Positions 36,168 to 44,852 of a DNA stretch of 64,000 bases are shown one piece after another. The notes under the pieces are model-generated. The model ran no database searches. It worked only from the letters and a program-made list of their open reading frames with translations, and was not told the origin of the DNA. The first letter of the stretch is position 1. Every line of letters begins with the position of its first letter. Source of the DNA: Pontibacter aydingkolensis. GTDB taxonomy: Bacteria > Bacteroidota > Bacteroidia > Cytophagales > Hymenobacteraceae. Both the position numbers and the translations under genes were made by a program. Where the stretch lies: the NCBI RefSeq assembly GCF_019443125.1, contig NZ_JAHYXK010000010.1, positions 62,001-126,000 of the forward strand, given 5' to 3'.

Positions 36168-36181
36168 GTGACCAAAGTCAC
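36168..36181. promoter_or_regulatory. Crp-type box GTGAC-CAAA-GTCAC before MBL-rhodanese 2
   Basis: A perfect palindrome. The centre lies 29.5 bp before GACATTTG (36204-36211), a -7 element with one mismatch. Confidence 0.82.
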
Positions 36182-36263
36182 AGACATTGGCATATTAAGT
36201 TACGACATTTGTAGTGTTATTAGTAGACAAAACACTATCAGAAAAAAATAAAAAACGCATACA

Positions 36264-37676
36264 ATGAAAGTAGAACAAATATATACCGGATGCCTTGCAC
36301 AGGGCGCTTATTACATCGAAAGCAATGGTGAGGCAGTAATTATTGACCCGCTACGCGAGGTAAAACCATACATTGAGCAAGCCGAGAAGAACGGTGCTAA
36401 AATTAAGTATGTACTGGAGACGCACTTCCACGCAGACTTCGTTTCTGGTCACGTGGATCTGGCAAAGGCGACAGGCGCACAGATTGTGTTTGGGCCAAAC
36501 GCTAAAACAACATTTGATGCCTACATAGCCAAAGATGGCGAAGAGTTGAAAGTTGGTGACTTAACCATTAAAGTGCTGCATACACCAGGCCATACAATGG
36601 AGTCTACTACTTACTTGTTACAAGACGAGCAAGGTAAAGACTACGCTATATTCACAGGCGATACTTTGTTTATCGGTGATGTTGGCCGTCCGGATTTAGC
36701 AGCAAAATCTGAGCTTACGCAAGAGCAACTAGCTGAGAACCTTTACAACTCACTTCGTAATAAAATTATGCCTTTGGCTGACGAGGTGATTGTTTACCCG
36801 GCACACGGTGCAGGCTCGGCTTGTGGCAAAAACATGAGCAAAGAAACATCTGACACTCTTGGCAACCAGAAAGCAACAAACTATGCCCTGCGTGCCGACA
36901 TGACTGTTAAAGAGTTTATAAAAGAAGTAACAGATGGTTTAGCACCACCTCCAAGCTACTTCCCGCTTAACGTGAAGATGAACAAGGAAGGCTATGCCAA
37001 TATTGATGATGTAATGAACCAGGGCTTACAGGCCTTGACACCTGAGGCTTTTGAGGCTGCTGCAAACGAAACCGGTGCTTTGGTACTGGATACGCGTAAG
37101 CCAGAGGAGTTTGCTAAAGGTTTTATTCCGAATGCAATCAACATCGGCATCGACGGAAACTTTGCCCCTTGGGTAGGTGCTCTTATCCCGGACATACAGC
37201 AAACTATCTTGTTTGTAGCCGACGAAGGACGTGAAGAAGAAGTGGTAACAAGACTTGCACGTGTAGGGTACGATCATGCAATCGGTTTCCTTAAAGGTGG
37301 GTTTAACAGCTGGAAAAATGCAGGAAAAGAAGTTGATTCAATTTGCTCTATCTCTGCAGAGGAATTTGCAAACCGCTATGCACAGAACAACAGCATAGAG
37401 GTAGTAGATGTGCGCAAGCCAAGTGAGTTCCAGTCTGAGCACGTAGAAACCGCTCAAAATGCACCACTTGACTTCCTGAACGACCATTTGGCAGAGTTGC
37501 CTAAATCAGAGGATATGTTCCTGCATTGTGCCGGTGGATATCGCTCTATGATTGCAGCTTCTATCCTGAAGGCAAGAGGTTTTGATAACGTTATAAATGT
37601 AGAAGGTGGCTTTAAAGCTATCAGCGAAACCACTGTTCCTAAAACAGCTTTCGTTTGTCCTTCTACGCTTAAATAA
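36264..37676 (+). CDS. MBL-fold persulfide dioxygenase-like / double rhodanese, copy 2
   Basis: The 470-residue protein has the same architecture as copy 1: an MBL domain (1-245) with THFHADFVSGH, TPGHTMES and FTGDTLFIGDVGRPD, a Cys-less rhodanese (about 270-365) and an active rhodanese with FLHCAGGYRSMIA. Full-length similarity to copy 1 indicates an old duplication kept with separate promoters. Two copies may act on different persulfides or under different conditions. It is expected in the cytoplasm and followed by a terminator. Confidence 0.9.
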   Translation: MKVEQIYTGCLAQGAYYIESNGEAVIIDPLREVKPYIEQAEKNGAKIKYVLETHFHADFVSGHVDLAKATGAQIVFGPNAKTTFDAYIAKDGEELKVGDLTIKVLHTPGHTMESTTYLLQDEQGKDYAIFTGDTLFIGDVGRPDLAAKSELTQEQLAENLYNSLRNKIMPLADEVIVYPAHGAGSACGKNMSKETSDTLGNQKATNYALRADMTVKEFIKEVTDGLAPPPSYFPLNVKMNKEGYANIDDVMNQGLQALTPEAFEAAANETGALVLDTRKPEEFAKGFIPNAINIGIDGNFAPWVGALIPDIQQTILFVADEGREEEVVTRLARVGYDHAIGFLKGGFNSWKNAGKEVDSICSISAEEFANRYAQNNSIEVVDVRKPSEFQSEHVETAQNAPLDFLNDHLAELPKSEDMFLHCAGGYRSMIAASILKARGFDNVINVEGGFKAISETTVPKTAFVCPSTLK

Positions 37677-37710
37677 AAGTTTAAAGTTTTAAGTTAAGTT
37701 GTAAATCATA

Positions 37711-37745
37711 CCCCTGCCCCCATCAAAAGGGAGCAGGGGATGATA
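37711..37745 (+). terminator. Hairpin terminator after MBL-rhodanese 2
   Basis: CCCCTGC (37711-37717) pairs with GCAGGGG (37733-37739); flanking TCAT/ATGA bases extend the stem. There is no strong T-tract. Confidence 0.55.
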
Positions 37746-37774
37746 AAAAACAAACCCTTACTGCTTGTAGCTGC

Positions 37775-37788
37775 GTGACATTTGTCAC
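37775..37788. promoter_or_regulatory. Crp-type box GTGAC-ATTT-GTCAC before the rhodanese-YeeE/YedE unit
   Basis: A perfect palindrome. The centre lies 29.5 bp before the perfect -7 element TATCTTTG (37811-37818). Confidence 0.85.
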
Positions 37789-37862
37789 TGAACAAGGGAT
37801 GTACATGTAGTATCTTTGTACAGTAAGTTATTAAAAGGCAATCATTTAGAAACAAAAAAACT

Positions 37863-38189
37863 ATGTTTAATATATTCGGTTCAGGATCAAAAAAATATCA
37901 GGATTTGGATGGTAAAACCTTCAAGTCTCAGTTCGAAAATTCATCAAATGCAGAGTTGCTTGATGTAAGAACTGCAGGAGAGTATAACTCAGGCTCAATT
38001 CAAGGTGCTAAAAACCTGGATTTCTTATCAGGTCAGTTTCAGGCTGCTCTTAACAGCTTGGACAAAGACAAAGAGTACTATGTGTTTTGCAGAAGTGGTA
38101 ACCGTAGTGGTTCTGCCTGCAACTTATTAGCAGATAAAGGAATTAAAGCTTATAACTTGGCAGGAGGCGTAGGAGCCTGGCCTAAATAA
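37863..38189 (+). CDS. Single-domain rhodanese
   Basis: The 108-residue cytoplasmic protein is one rhodanese domain with LLDVRTAGEY and active-site loop FCRSGNRSGSA (catalytic Cys about residue 80). It probably carries sulfane sulfur as a persulfide between enzymes of the island. It is the first gene of a unit that continues, 82 bp on, with the two YeeE/YedE half-proteins and possibly further. Confidence 0.9.
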   Translation: MFNIFGSGSKKYQDLDGKTFKSQFENSSNAELLDVRTAGEYNSGSIQGAKNLDFLSGQFQAALNSLDKDKEYYVFCRSGNRSGSACNLLADKGIKAYNLAGGVGAWPK

Positions 38190-38271
38190 TTATTAATTAA
38201 AGACAATAGTAAAAACAGAAGCTAAGGTTGCTTGTGTATACTTACCCAATTAGTAAGAACTTATTATTAGA

Positions 38272-38838
38272 ATGGAAAACATATTAGAATTTCTTAGCCA
38301 GCCCTGGCCTTGGTACACATCAGGAATATTGATCGCCTTTGTAATGGTGCTGCTCCTGTTTTTTGGTAAATCTTTTGGTTTCTCGTCAAACCTGCGCGTA
38401 ATATGTGCGGCCTGCGGTGCAGGTAAGCATACTAAGTTCTTCGATTTTGACTGGCGTTCTCAGACTTGGAACCTGCTTTTTGTAGTAGGTGCTATTTTAG
38501 GGGGGTGGATCTCATCTGAGTTCTTAACAAACGGCGATGCAGTACAGATTTCCCAAGCAACTATTCAGGATTTACAGCAGCTTGGTATTTCTGCTCCGGA
38601 CAGCTTACAGCCAGATGAGATCTTCAGTTTAGAAGCACTATTTAGTGTAAAGGGCTTCCTGATCATGCTGATCGGTGGTCTGATGATCGGATTTGGTTCT
38701 CGTTATGCGGGTGGTTGTACTTCTGGCCACGCGATCAGTGGTTTGTCTAACTTGCAGTTGCCATCGCTTATTGCCGTTATCGGTTTCTTTATAGGTGGCC
38801 TGATCATGACACATTTATTGCTGCCATTCATTCTTTAG
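38272..38838 (+). CDS. YeeE/YedE half-transporter, N-terminal half
   Basis: The 188-residue membrane protein corresponds to the first half of YeeE/YedE (TsuA-type) transporters. SRYAGGCTSGHAISGLS holds the conserved Cys that carries thiosulfate through the channel in TsuA. An additional ICAACGAGKHTKFF segment near residue 45 has a CxxC pair. Together with the next gene it would make one importer of thiosulfate or another sulfur compound in the inner membrane. The following gene starts 48 bp downstream. Confidence 0.88.
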   Translation: MENILEFLSQPWPWYTSGILIAFVMVLLLFFGKSFGFSSNLRVICAACGAGKHTKFFDFDWRSQTWNLLFVVGAILGGWISSEFLTNGDAVQISQATIQDLQQLGISAPDSLQPDEIFSLEALFSVKGFLIMLIGGLMIGFGSRYAGGCTSGHAISGLSNLQLPSLIAVIGFFIGGLIMTHLLLPFIL

Positions 38839-38886
38839 TTGTAAGGCACAGCACTAAATTATCTCTCAATAAAAAGCATTACTACC

Positions 38887-39300
38887 GTGAAAGGATTAAA
38901 ATTTATATTAGCCGGTATCTTATTCGGCATCGTGATGAGTAAGTCTGAGGCTATCTCATGGTTCAGAATTCAGGAGATGTTCCGCTTTCAGGCTTTCCAT
39001 ATGTATGGCATTATTGGTACAGCAGTTGTACTCGGAGCCATCGCCACATACCTGATCAAGAAGTATAATATGAAAGATTATCAGGGTAACCCGATCATCT
39101 TTACGCCAAAAGAGATGTCTTTTCCGCGTTATATTATCGGAGGTATCATTTTCGGATTAGGCTGGGCACTTACAGGAGCCTGCCCAGGGCCAATGGCCGT
39201 AAACTTGGGTTATGGTTATTGGGCCATAGCGGTAGCCATCGTAGGAGCCATTGCAGGCACTTACATATATGGTGTTATTAAGGATAAACTCCCTCATTAA
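38887..39300 (+). CDS. YeeE/YedE half-transporter, C-terminal half
   Basis: The 137-residue protein begins at GTG 38887 and has four membrane segments. GWALTGACPGPMAVNLG carries the second conserved Cys motif of YeeE/YedE. Two-gene half-size transporters of this kind are common in Bacteroidota and Proteobacteria. It completes the transporter begun by the previous gene. A weak hairpin (39321-39344, CCGATG/CATCGG) follows. Confidence 0.88.
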   Translation: MKGLKFILAGILFGIVMSKSEAISWFRIQEMFRFQAFHMYGIIGTAVVLGAIATYLIKKYNMKDYQGNPIIFTPKEMSFPRYIIGGIIFGLGWALTGACPGPMAVNLGYGYWAIAVAIVGAIAGTYIYGVIKDKLPH

Positions 39301-39383
39301 TCAACCATAAATTTACAGAGCCGATGGTCCTAACAGGTCATCGGTTTAGTGTTTTATAAAACTAAGCTTGCTTATTTAGGGCA

Positions 39384-40634
39384 ATGAAGAACAATATAAC
39401 TGAGACTCAGCTTGGTTTGCGCGAGAACGCTTCGCAGTTTTGGCTGCTTGTGCTGATCAATGGCTTCGTGGGAGCCATGGTTGGTCTGGAGCGTTCGGTT
39501 GTGCCTGAGTTTGCTGAAACGGTTTTTAACATTAGTGGCAACACGGCCTTACTATCCTTTATTGTAGCCTTCGGATTGGCAAAATCTTTTGCCAACCTTA
39601 TGATGGGCAGGCTAGCCTCTAAGTATACACGCAAGCAATTGCTAACACTTGGTTGGCTGTTTGCCTTGCCTGTGCCGTGGCTTTTGCTCTTTGCGAACAG
39701 CTGGTGGTTGGTAATTGCAGCTAACTTGCTGCTAGGCCTTAACCAAGGACTAGCATGGTCAGCAACAGTGGTAATGAAGATAGACCTTGTAGGTGAAAAG
39801 AACCGGGGCCTTGCCATGGGTATCAATGAGTTTGCCGGTTACCTTGCTGTAGGTTTAATGTCGTTTGTTGCAGGGTATATTGCCTCTACCACAGGAGTTG
39901 TTACCTATGCGTTTGCCCCTGGTATTCTGTTCTCGGTGGCAGGCTTGTTACTTACCATTTTCTTCATCCGAGATACACATGCCCATGCTAAAACGGAGGC
40001 AGCTAAAACAAGCATACCGATGTTAGGCAATATTTGGCAAGACACTACCTGGAGGCACGGGAATTTGGGCTCTGTTACGATAAATGGATTCATAAATAAC
40101 CTGAATGATGGCATTTTATGGGGTTTATTGCCAGTCTTGCTACTTTCTAAAGGATACTCTTTGGCAGAAACAGGCTTGTTGGCAGGTATTTACCCCGTGG
40201 TTTGGGGATTAGGCCAGTTAGTGACAGGCAAGTTGGGTGATGTACTCTGTAAGAAGCAGCTGCTTACCATAGGCATGTTGTCTCAGGGTTTAGCCATAGG
40301 CTTGCTTTATTTTGCAGACTCCTACCCTATTTTGGTATCCGCTTTGGTTATTTTGGGAGCAGGCACAGCTTTGGTTTACCCTAACTTTTTATCTGTTGTG
40401 GCAGAAAACACGCACCCATCGCAAAGACCAGAAAGCTTAGGTATCTTCAGGTTCTGGAGAGACTTTGGCTATGTGGCAGGTGCACTTGCTGCCGGAGTTT
40501 TCAGTGATTTGTTTGGATTGTCAGCCGTATTGATTGGTACAGCCATGCTAACGTTTACAGCCGGCGTCATGACAGAAATACGAATGTGCTGTACAAAGAA
40601 AAGCTTATGGCATAGTCCAGAATGTGTGGGTTAA
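39384..40634 (+). CDS. MFS transporter
   Basis: The 416-residue protein has 12 predicted helices, with the MFS signature GRLASKYTRKQLL after helix 2 and GKLGDVLCKKQLL in the second half. It is similar in outline to drug- or anion-exporting MFS proteins often found in sulfur and metal-resistance clusters. The C-terminus CCTKKSLWHSPECV is Cys-rich and cytoplasmic. The substrate is unknown; context suggests a sulfur oxyanion. It lies 83 bp after the YeeE/YedE pair and may belong to that transcript. Confidence 0.82.
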   Translation: MKNNITETQLGLRENASQFWLLVLINGFVGAMVGLERSVVPEFAETVFNISGNTALLSFIVAFGLAKSFANLMMGRLASKYTRKQLLTLGWLFALPVPWLLLFANSWWLVIAANLLLGLNQGLAWSATVVMKIDLVGEKNRGLAMGINEFAGYLAVGLMSFVAGYIASTTGVVTYAFAPGILFSVAGLLLTIFFIRDTHAHAKTEAAKTSIPMLGNIWQDTTWRHGNLGSVTINGFINNLNDGILWGLLPVLLLSKGYSLAETGLLAGIYPVVWGLGQLVTGKLGDVLCKKQLLTIGMLSQGLAIGLLYFADSYPILVSALVILGAGTALVYPNFLSVVAENTHPSQRPESLGIFRFWRDFGYVAGALAAGVFSDLFGLSAVLIGTAMLTFTAGVMTEIRMCCTKKSLWHSPECVG

Positions 40635-40741
40635 TTAAAACATTGATTGTATATTAGTAGAGTAATCCACCATTAAAGAAACAATAAGCCTTTTAGATGT
40701 GTTAACGAAACTAACAACAGCTAATTAGGCTGGGTTTAATT

Positions 40742-41110
40742 ATGAAAAGTTACCTGTATATATTGCTAGCTATGGTTACTTTGCTCTTCGTATTGCCGAA
40801 AAGCTACGTAACTGTGCCTGCTTTAAATTCAGGTAAACAAACGGTGCAAGTAAAGTCTTGCGCTAAGAGCAAATTTGCTCTAAAGCGTGGCTGTGCAAAG
40901 AAGTGCATCAAGCATCAAACACACTCAGAACAGCAAGGCAAGTCGGCAATTATTGTAGACTGCGGTCAGCAGGTGTATGCCGTGTTGGCTTCTGCAGACA
41001 ATAACACATCATACAATAACCCTTTAATGCGAACCTTTTTCATGACTGGTGTTCGTAACCACCTTTCCCCAGATCTGGCAACAGACCCCGACCCACCTCG
41101 ATTTTCTTAA
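40742..41110 (+). CDS. Small exported Cys-rich protein ending in PDPPRFS
   Basis: The 122-residue protein has an N-terminal hydrophobic signal or anchor (4-18), a basic Cys-containing middle (KSCAKSKFALKRGCAKKC) and a C-terminus DPDPPRFS. I recognise no family. A second small exported protein at 51331-51699 ends similarly (EPDPPQIA), although the rest differs. A role in the periplasm linked to sulfur or metal handling is a guess from context only. Confidence 0.6.
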   Translation: MKSYLYILLAMVTLLFVLPKSYVTVPALNSGKQTVQVKSCAKSKFALKRGCAKKCIKHQTHSEQQGKSAIIVDCGQQVYAVLASADNNTSYNNPLMRTFFMTGVRNHLSPDLATDPDPPRFS

Positions 41111-41258
41111 ATCAATAAGTCAATAACAGCTAAACAGGCATAAGAACAAGAGATAGTACACCCTCTTGATTATACCCTAATTAGCTGTGCTTTAACTCTA
41201 AAAGCAGGCACGCTATAGCTATGCCTCAGATTTATCATTTAAGAAAAAAGAAAATATC

Positions 41259-42137
41259 ATGGAATTCACACCTTTGCAGAAAACTTCATTTTTAGCACTG
41301 CGCATTATGAGCAGTCTGATATTTATTATGGCGGGCTTAAACCATTTATTTAAAACCGCTGGTGCAGCTGCCCGCCTAGAGAGTGCAGCAATGGGCGGCT
41401 TGGCCACTTGGATTGCCTCGGCAGAGACTTTGGTTATCCTTTCGGGGGTAGGTTTACTACTAGGTGGACTTATGCTACTTATGGGGTATAAAACCAAATT
41501 AGCGGCACTGTTATTGATTACTATACTTGTGCCTATCACACTTACCATACAAATCGGAAACCCTGAAGGAGCGGGCCCACTTTTCAAGAATATTGCTATA
41601 CTCGGAGTGCTTACTTTTTTCGCAGTTAATGGTGCCGTGTATTACGGATTAGACCAAAAGCTAAAAGGATCATTTGCACCTATGCAGGCACGCAGCGCTG
41701 TGCTTGTGGCTTCTTTTGGCCTAATGTTTTTACTGGGCGCTTGCACTACAACAAACTCAATAGCGCAGACTACCACTAAGCAAACAACTGCTGCTACTGC
41801 TAAGCAAAAGTATGCTGTATTAATCAGCCAACCCGACCACTTGAAAGCAGCTGTAAACACAGCCGAAACCATCACTAAGGAGAATAAATATGACAGTGAG
41901 GCCTTTGTGATAATGGCATGTGGCAAATCGGTTCAAGCTTTCGTTAAGGGCGGTGAAATGGCGCAGGTATTTGAGGCAGGTAAAAAAGCCGGTGTAACAT
42001 ACCGAGTTTGTGGAATGTCGCTGAAAAAGTTCGATATTAACCCAAATACCTTAATGGACGGTGTTGAAGTAGTGCCAAATGGCCTGACGCATATGTTCGA
42101 CCTAAAATTGCAAGGCTTTACAACTGTTGAACTGTAA
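41259..42137 (+). CDS. DoxX-DsrE fusion with an internal lipoprotein signal
   Basis: The 292-residue protein joins a DoxX-type four-helix membrane domain (1-140) to a DsrE-like domain (about 175-292, with VIMACGKSVQAFV and YRVCGMS). Between them, residues 142-161 look like a full lipoprotein signal peptide (MQARSAVL...LLGAC) starting at an internal ATG, 41682. This suggests fusion of a DoxX gene with a lipoprotein DsrE gene, or an internal start that makes both forms. DoxX/DoxD proteins take part in thiosulfate:quinone oxidoreductase. The DsrE domain would be periplasmic. Confidence 0.82.
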   Translation: MEFTPLQKTSFLALRIMSSLIFIMAGLNHLFKTAGAAARLESAAMGGLATWIASAETLVILSGVGLLLGGLMLLMGYKTKLAALLLITILVPITLTIQIGNPEGAGPLFKNIAILGVLTFFAVNGAVYYGLDQKLKGSFAPMQARSAVLVASFGLMFLLGACTTTNSIAQTTTKQTTAATAKQKYAVLISQPDHLKAAVNTAETITKENKYDSEAFVIMACGKSVQAFVKGGEMAQVFEAGKKAGVTYRVCGMSLKKFDINPNTLMDGVEVVPNGLTHMFDLKLQGFTTVEL

Positions 42138-42207
42138 ACGAAAGCTAGTTCCTACAAGACAACATGTTAAGCTAATTAAACTAATAATTAAGATTTAAAA
42201 TACAGAA

Positions 42208-42834
42208 ATGGATAAGAAAAGATTTTCAATAAAGGACATTCCAGGGTGGGCAGTTATGCTTGCTATTTTTGGGGTATTGTACCTAACAGGCTTACATACT
42301 GAGGCTATTGGTCAGGTACAGCGTTTATTATTGGCTACAGGTGTTAAAAATGCAGATGTACCAGAAACCACCACTGACCTAAGCACTACTAGCGAGCCAA
42401 CGGCATACACTGGTACTAGGGCTGGGGCAGGCTTTAAAATGCAAACCCTTGATGGAAAACAAGTAAACTTCGAGAACTTAAAAGGCAAGGTAGTGTTCAT
42501 GAACATTTGGGCCACCTGGTGCCCTCCTTGTGTGGCTGAAATGCCAAATATCCAAAAGCTCTATGAGAAAGTAGGCTCAGATAAAATAGCCTTTGTCATG
42601 CTTTCTGTAGATGAAGGAGGAGTTGAGAAAGTGAAGAAGTTTATCGATAAAAAAGGCTTCACCTTCCCAGTTTACATGCCTGCCGGCCCTATGCCTCAGG
42701 AGTTTTACAGCAATGCAATCCCTACCACGTTTATCATCTCTCCAGAGGGTGAAATAGTGGCTAAGCAAGAAGGCATGGCTGATTATGACAATCAAGAAGT
42801 GAGAGACTTCTTGCAAGGGATGGTAAAAAAATAA
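42208..42834 (+). CDS. Membrane-anchored TlpA-like thioredoxin
   Basis: The 208-residue protein has one N-terminal membrane helix (about 13-27) and a periplasmic TlpA/ResA-type thioredoxin domain with active site WATWCPPCVAEMP and cis-Pro in AIPTTFI. It may reduce cysteines or resolve persulfides on the periplasmic DsrE and rhodanese proteins encoded next to it. It lies 70 bp after the DoxX-DsrE gene, in the same direction. Confidence 0.9.
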   Translation: MDKKRFSIKDIPGWAVMLAIFGVLYLTGLHTEAIGQVQRLLLATGVKNADVPETTTDLSTTSEPTAYTGTRAGAGFKMQTLDGKQVNFENLKGKVVFMNIWATWCPPCVAEMPNIQKLYEKVGSDKIAFVMLSVDEGGVEKVKKFIDKKGFTFPVYMPAGPMPQEFYSNAIPTTFIISPEGEIVAKQEGMADYDNQEVRDFLQGMVKK

Positions 42835-42840
42835 ATTATA

Positions 42841-42901
42841 CCTTAGCAGGTGGCCCTAGAATAAAGCCATTGCTTAAACCTAACTGGGCAACCTGCTAAG
42901 G
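42841..42901. repeat. Intercistronic 61-nt hairpin
   Basis: CCTTAGCAGGT (42841-42851) pairs exactly with ACCTGCTAAGG (42891-42901). Inside, TGGCCC and GGGCA extend the pairing. There is no T-tract, so an mRNA stability or processing hairpin fits better than a terminator. Confidence 0.6.
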
Positions 42902-42930
42902 CAACAAATCTAAACCCTTAAAATCATCAC

Positions 42931-43365
42931 ATGAAAAAGTTAACATTCCTTTTGGCTTCTCTAGCGTTTATGGCTTCGTGCAGTTCAGATAGCAACACTA
43001 CAGCTGCTGAACAATCTAACGGGCAGGCAGTTGAAGCAACCACTCCTGCAACGCAGGCTATTAACAGCGAGGAGGCTAAGAGCCTGTTGGCTCAAAACCC
43101 GGATATTGTTGTGCTAGATGTTCGCACTACTGCAGAGTATGCACAAGGGCATTTGCAGCAATCACAGCTAGTTGATTTCTCAGCACCTGATTTTGAGGCG
43201 AAGTTAAAGGCTCTTGACCCCGAGCAGCCATACCTGGTTTACTGTGCTGTAGGTGGTAGAAGTGGCAGAGCAACTAAGCTAATGGAACAGTTAGGTTTTA
43301 AGCAAGTGTATGATGCTACTGATGGCTTTTCATCACTTAAAAGTGCAGGACTAGCTGTTGAATAA
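42931..43365 (+). CDS. Periplasmic lipoprotein rhodanese
   Basis: The 144-residue protein has a lipoprotein signal ending MASC (Cys17), a Ser/Thr/Ala-rich linker, and one rhodanese domain with VVLDVRTTAEYAQGH and active-site Cys in LVYCAVGGRSGRA. It would handle sulfane sulfur outside the cytoplasm, attached to a membrane. The DsrE gene starts 24 bp after its stop. Confidence 0.9.
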   Translation: MKKLTFLLASLAFMASCSSDSNTTAAEQSNGQAVEATTPATQAINSEEAKSLLAQNPDIVVLDVRTTAEYAQGHLQQSQLVDFSAPDFEAKLKALDPEQPYLVYCAVGGRSGRATKLMEQLGFKQVYDATDGFSSLKSAGLAVE

Positions 43366-43389
43366 CTATTGAAACATAAACTTATAACT

Positions 43390-43842
43390 ATGAAGCTTAA
43401 AGTAATTCTCCTTTCAATATTTGCCTTGCTTATTGCGCAAACAACATTTGCTCAAACTAAGGCTAAAGCAAAGTCTACTGCAAACAAAACGGAGCAGGTG
43501 GCACAGCATCGCGTTGTGTATGATGTTGTATCAGCGGACTCAGCGCAGCAGGGTAAAATAATGAAGCACCTTGAGAAGATGTTGAACCATTGGCCAGATG
43601 CACAGTTAGAAATGGTAGTGCATGGCAAGGGCTTGGATATGCTGGTAAAAGGCAAAGCTACTGCAGCTGAGCAGCTAAAGGTGCTTCAGGATAAGGGCGT
43701 TAAGTTCGTAGCTTGCGAAAATGCCATGCGTGCACACAATGTACAGAAAGAGCAACTGCTGCCAGGTGTTCTTACGGTGCCTATGGGCGTGGTAGAGATC
43801 ATTGAGAAGCAAGAAGAAGGCTACAGTTACATTAAGCTTTAA
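43390..43842 (+). CDS. Periplasmic DsrE-family protein
   Basis: The 150-residue protein starts at ATG 43390, because a signal peptide follows directly (MKLKVILLSIFALLIAQTTFAQ in two parts, cleavage after FAQ or TFA). An upstream TTG (43369) is less likely. The mature part is a DsrE-like domain with LEMVVHGKGLDML and FVACENAMRAHN, whose Cys may carry a persulfide. It forms a compact unit with the lipoprotein rhodanese. Confidence 0.85.
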   Translation: MKLKVILLSIFALLIAQTTFAQTKAKAKSTANKTEQVAQHRVVYDVVSADSAQQGKIMKHLEKMLNHWPDAQLEMVVHGKGLDMLVKGKATAAEQLKVLQDKGVKFVACENAMRAHNVQKEQLLPGVLTVPMGVVEIIEKQEEGYSYIKL

Positions 43843-43860
43843 TTTTTGAATTTGAGTAAA

Positions 43861-44784
43861 ATGGAAAAATACTGGGACATATTTCTGAGGTCGTTCTCCG
43901 ACTATGGGGGCTACCTTTGGAGTGAGATCCTGAACCCCAGCTGGGGCAACTATTTCTATTGGCTACTGGGCTTGTCCTTGTTCTTTTGGCTTCTAGAAAT
44001 CGTGGCTCCCTGGCGACAGCATCAGGCCAAATTCCGACAGGATTTCTGGCTCGATGGCTTCTATATGTTCTTCAACTTCTTCCTGTTCTCGTTGGTGGGT
44101 TTCAATGCCATCTCCAATATTGGCGTAGAGGCTTTCAATGATTTTCTGGGGCTTTTCGGAATTGAGAACTTAGTAGCCTTTGAGGTGCAGTCGTGGCCTG
44201 TATGGGCACAGCTGCTTACCCTGTTTATGGTTCGGGATTTTATTCAATGGAACGTGCACCGCCTGCTGCACCGCTTTGAGTTCCTATGGAACTTCCATAA
44301 GGTGCACCACTCTGTGCAGCAAATGGGCTTTGCAGCACACCTTCGCTTCCATTGGGGCGAGACGGTAGTGTACCGCACCCTGGAGTACATTCCGCTGGCC
44401 ATGATAGGCTTTGGTATTCAGGATTTCTTTTTAGTGCACATTTTTGCTACTGCTGTGGGGCACTTTAACCACTCAAACTTTAAGGTACCACTTGGGCCAT
44501 TTCGCTTTCTGTTTAATAACCCACAGATGCATATCTGGCACCACGCCAAGCACATGCCACGCCGTTACGGTGCCAACTATGGCATTACGCTAAGCCTCTG
44601 GGACTATCTGTTTGGCACAGCCTACGAGCCAGAAGATGGTCGTGATATTGAGCTTGGGTTTGATGAGGTAGAGCACTACCCAAAATCATTTTTGGAGCAG
44701 CAATTGCATCCTTTTCGGGAGAGTGTGGAGGTTAAACCTAAACCACCCGAAGCTGTAATAAATCAGAAACGGGAAACAGCATAA
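43861..44784 (+). CDS. Fatty acid hydroxylase / sterol desaturase family protein
   Basis: The 307-residue membrane protein starts at ATG 43861 (a TTG at 43846 is less likely). It has the histidine clusters of the di-iron hydroxylase family: HRLLHRFEFLWNFHKVHH, FNHSNF and MHIWHHAKH, between four or more helices. Family members oxidise lipids or sterols. Copies near sulfur genes occur in other Bacteroidota, but a link to sulfur chemistry is not established. It is the last gene of the plus-strand run and ends at a strong terminator. Confidence 0.88.
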   Translation: MEKYWDIFLRSFSDYGGYLWSEILNPSWGNYFYWLLGLSLFFWLLEIVAPWRQHQAKFRQDFWLDGFYMFFNFFLFSLVGFNAISNIGVEAFNDFLGLFGIENLVAFEVQSWPVWAQLLTLFMVRDFIQWNVHRLLHRFEFLWNFHKVHHSVQQMGFAAHLRFHWGETVVYRTLEYIPLAMIGFGIQDFFLVHIFATAVGHFNHSNFKVPLGPFRFLFNNPQMHIWHHAKHMPRRYGANYGITLSLWDYLFGTAYEPEDGRDIELGFDEVEHYPKSFLEQQLHPFRESVEVKPKPPEAVINQKRETA

Positions 44785-44822
44785 AAAAAGAGAGCAGCCC
44801 AATTAGGCTGCTCTCTTTTTTT
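44785..44822 (+). terminator. Strong terminator after the sterol desaturase gene
   Basis: AGAGAGCAGCC-type stem (44789-44799 with 44806-44816) flanked by A and T tracts; the loop is CAATTA. Confidence 0.9.
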
Positions 44823-44852
44823 ATGCTAATGTTTAATTAGCTGCTATACACA

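Noticed and set aside
40695..40715. GTTAACGAAACTAAC as an eighth Crp-type box
   Set aside because: The arms do not follow GTGAC/GTCAC and no -7 element lies at the required distance.
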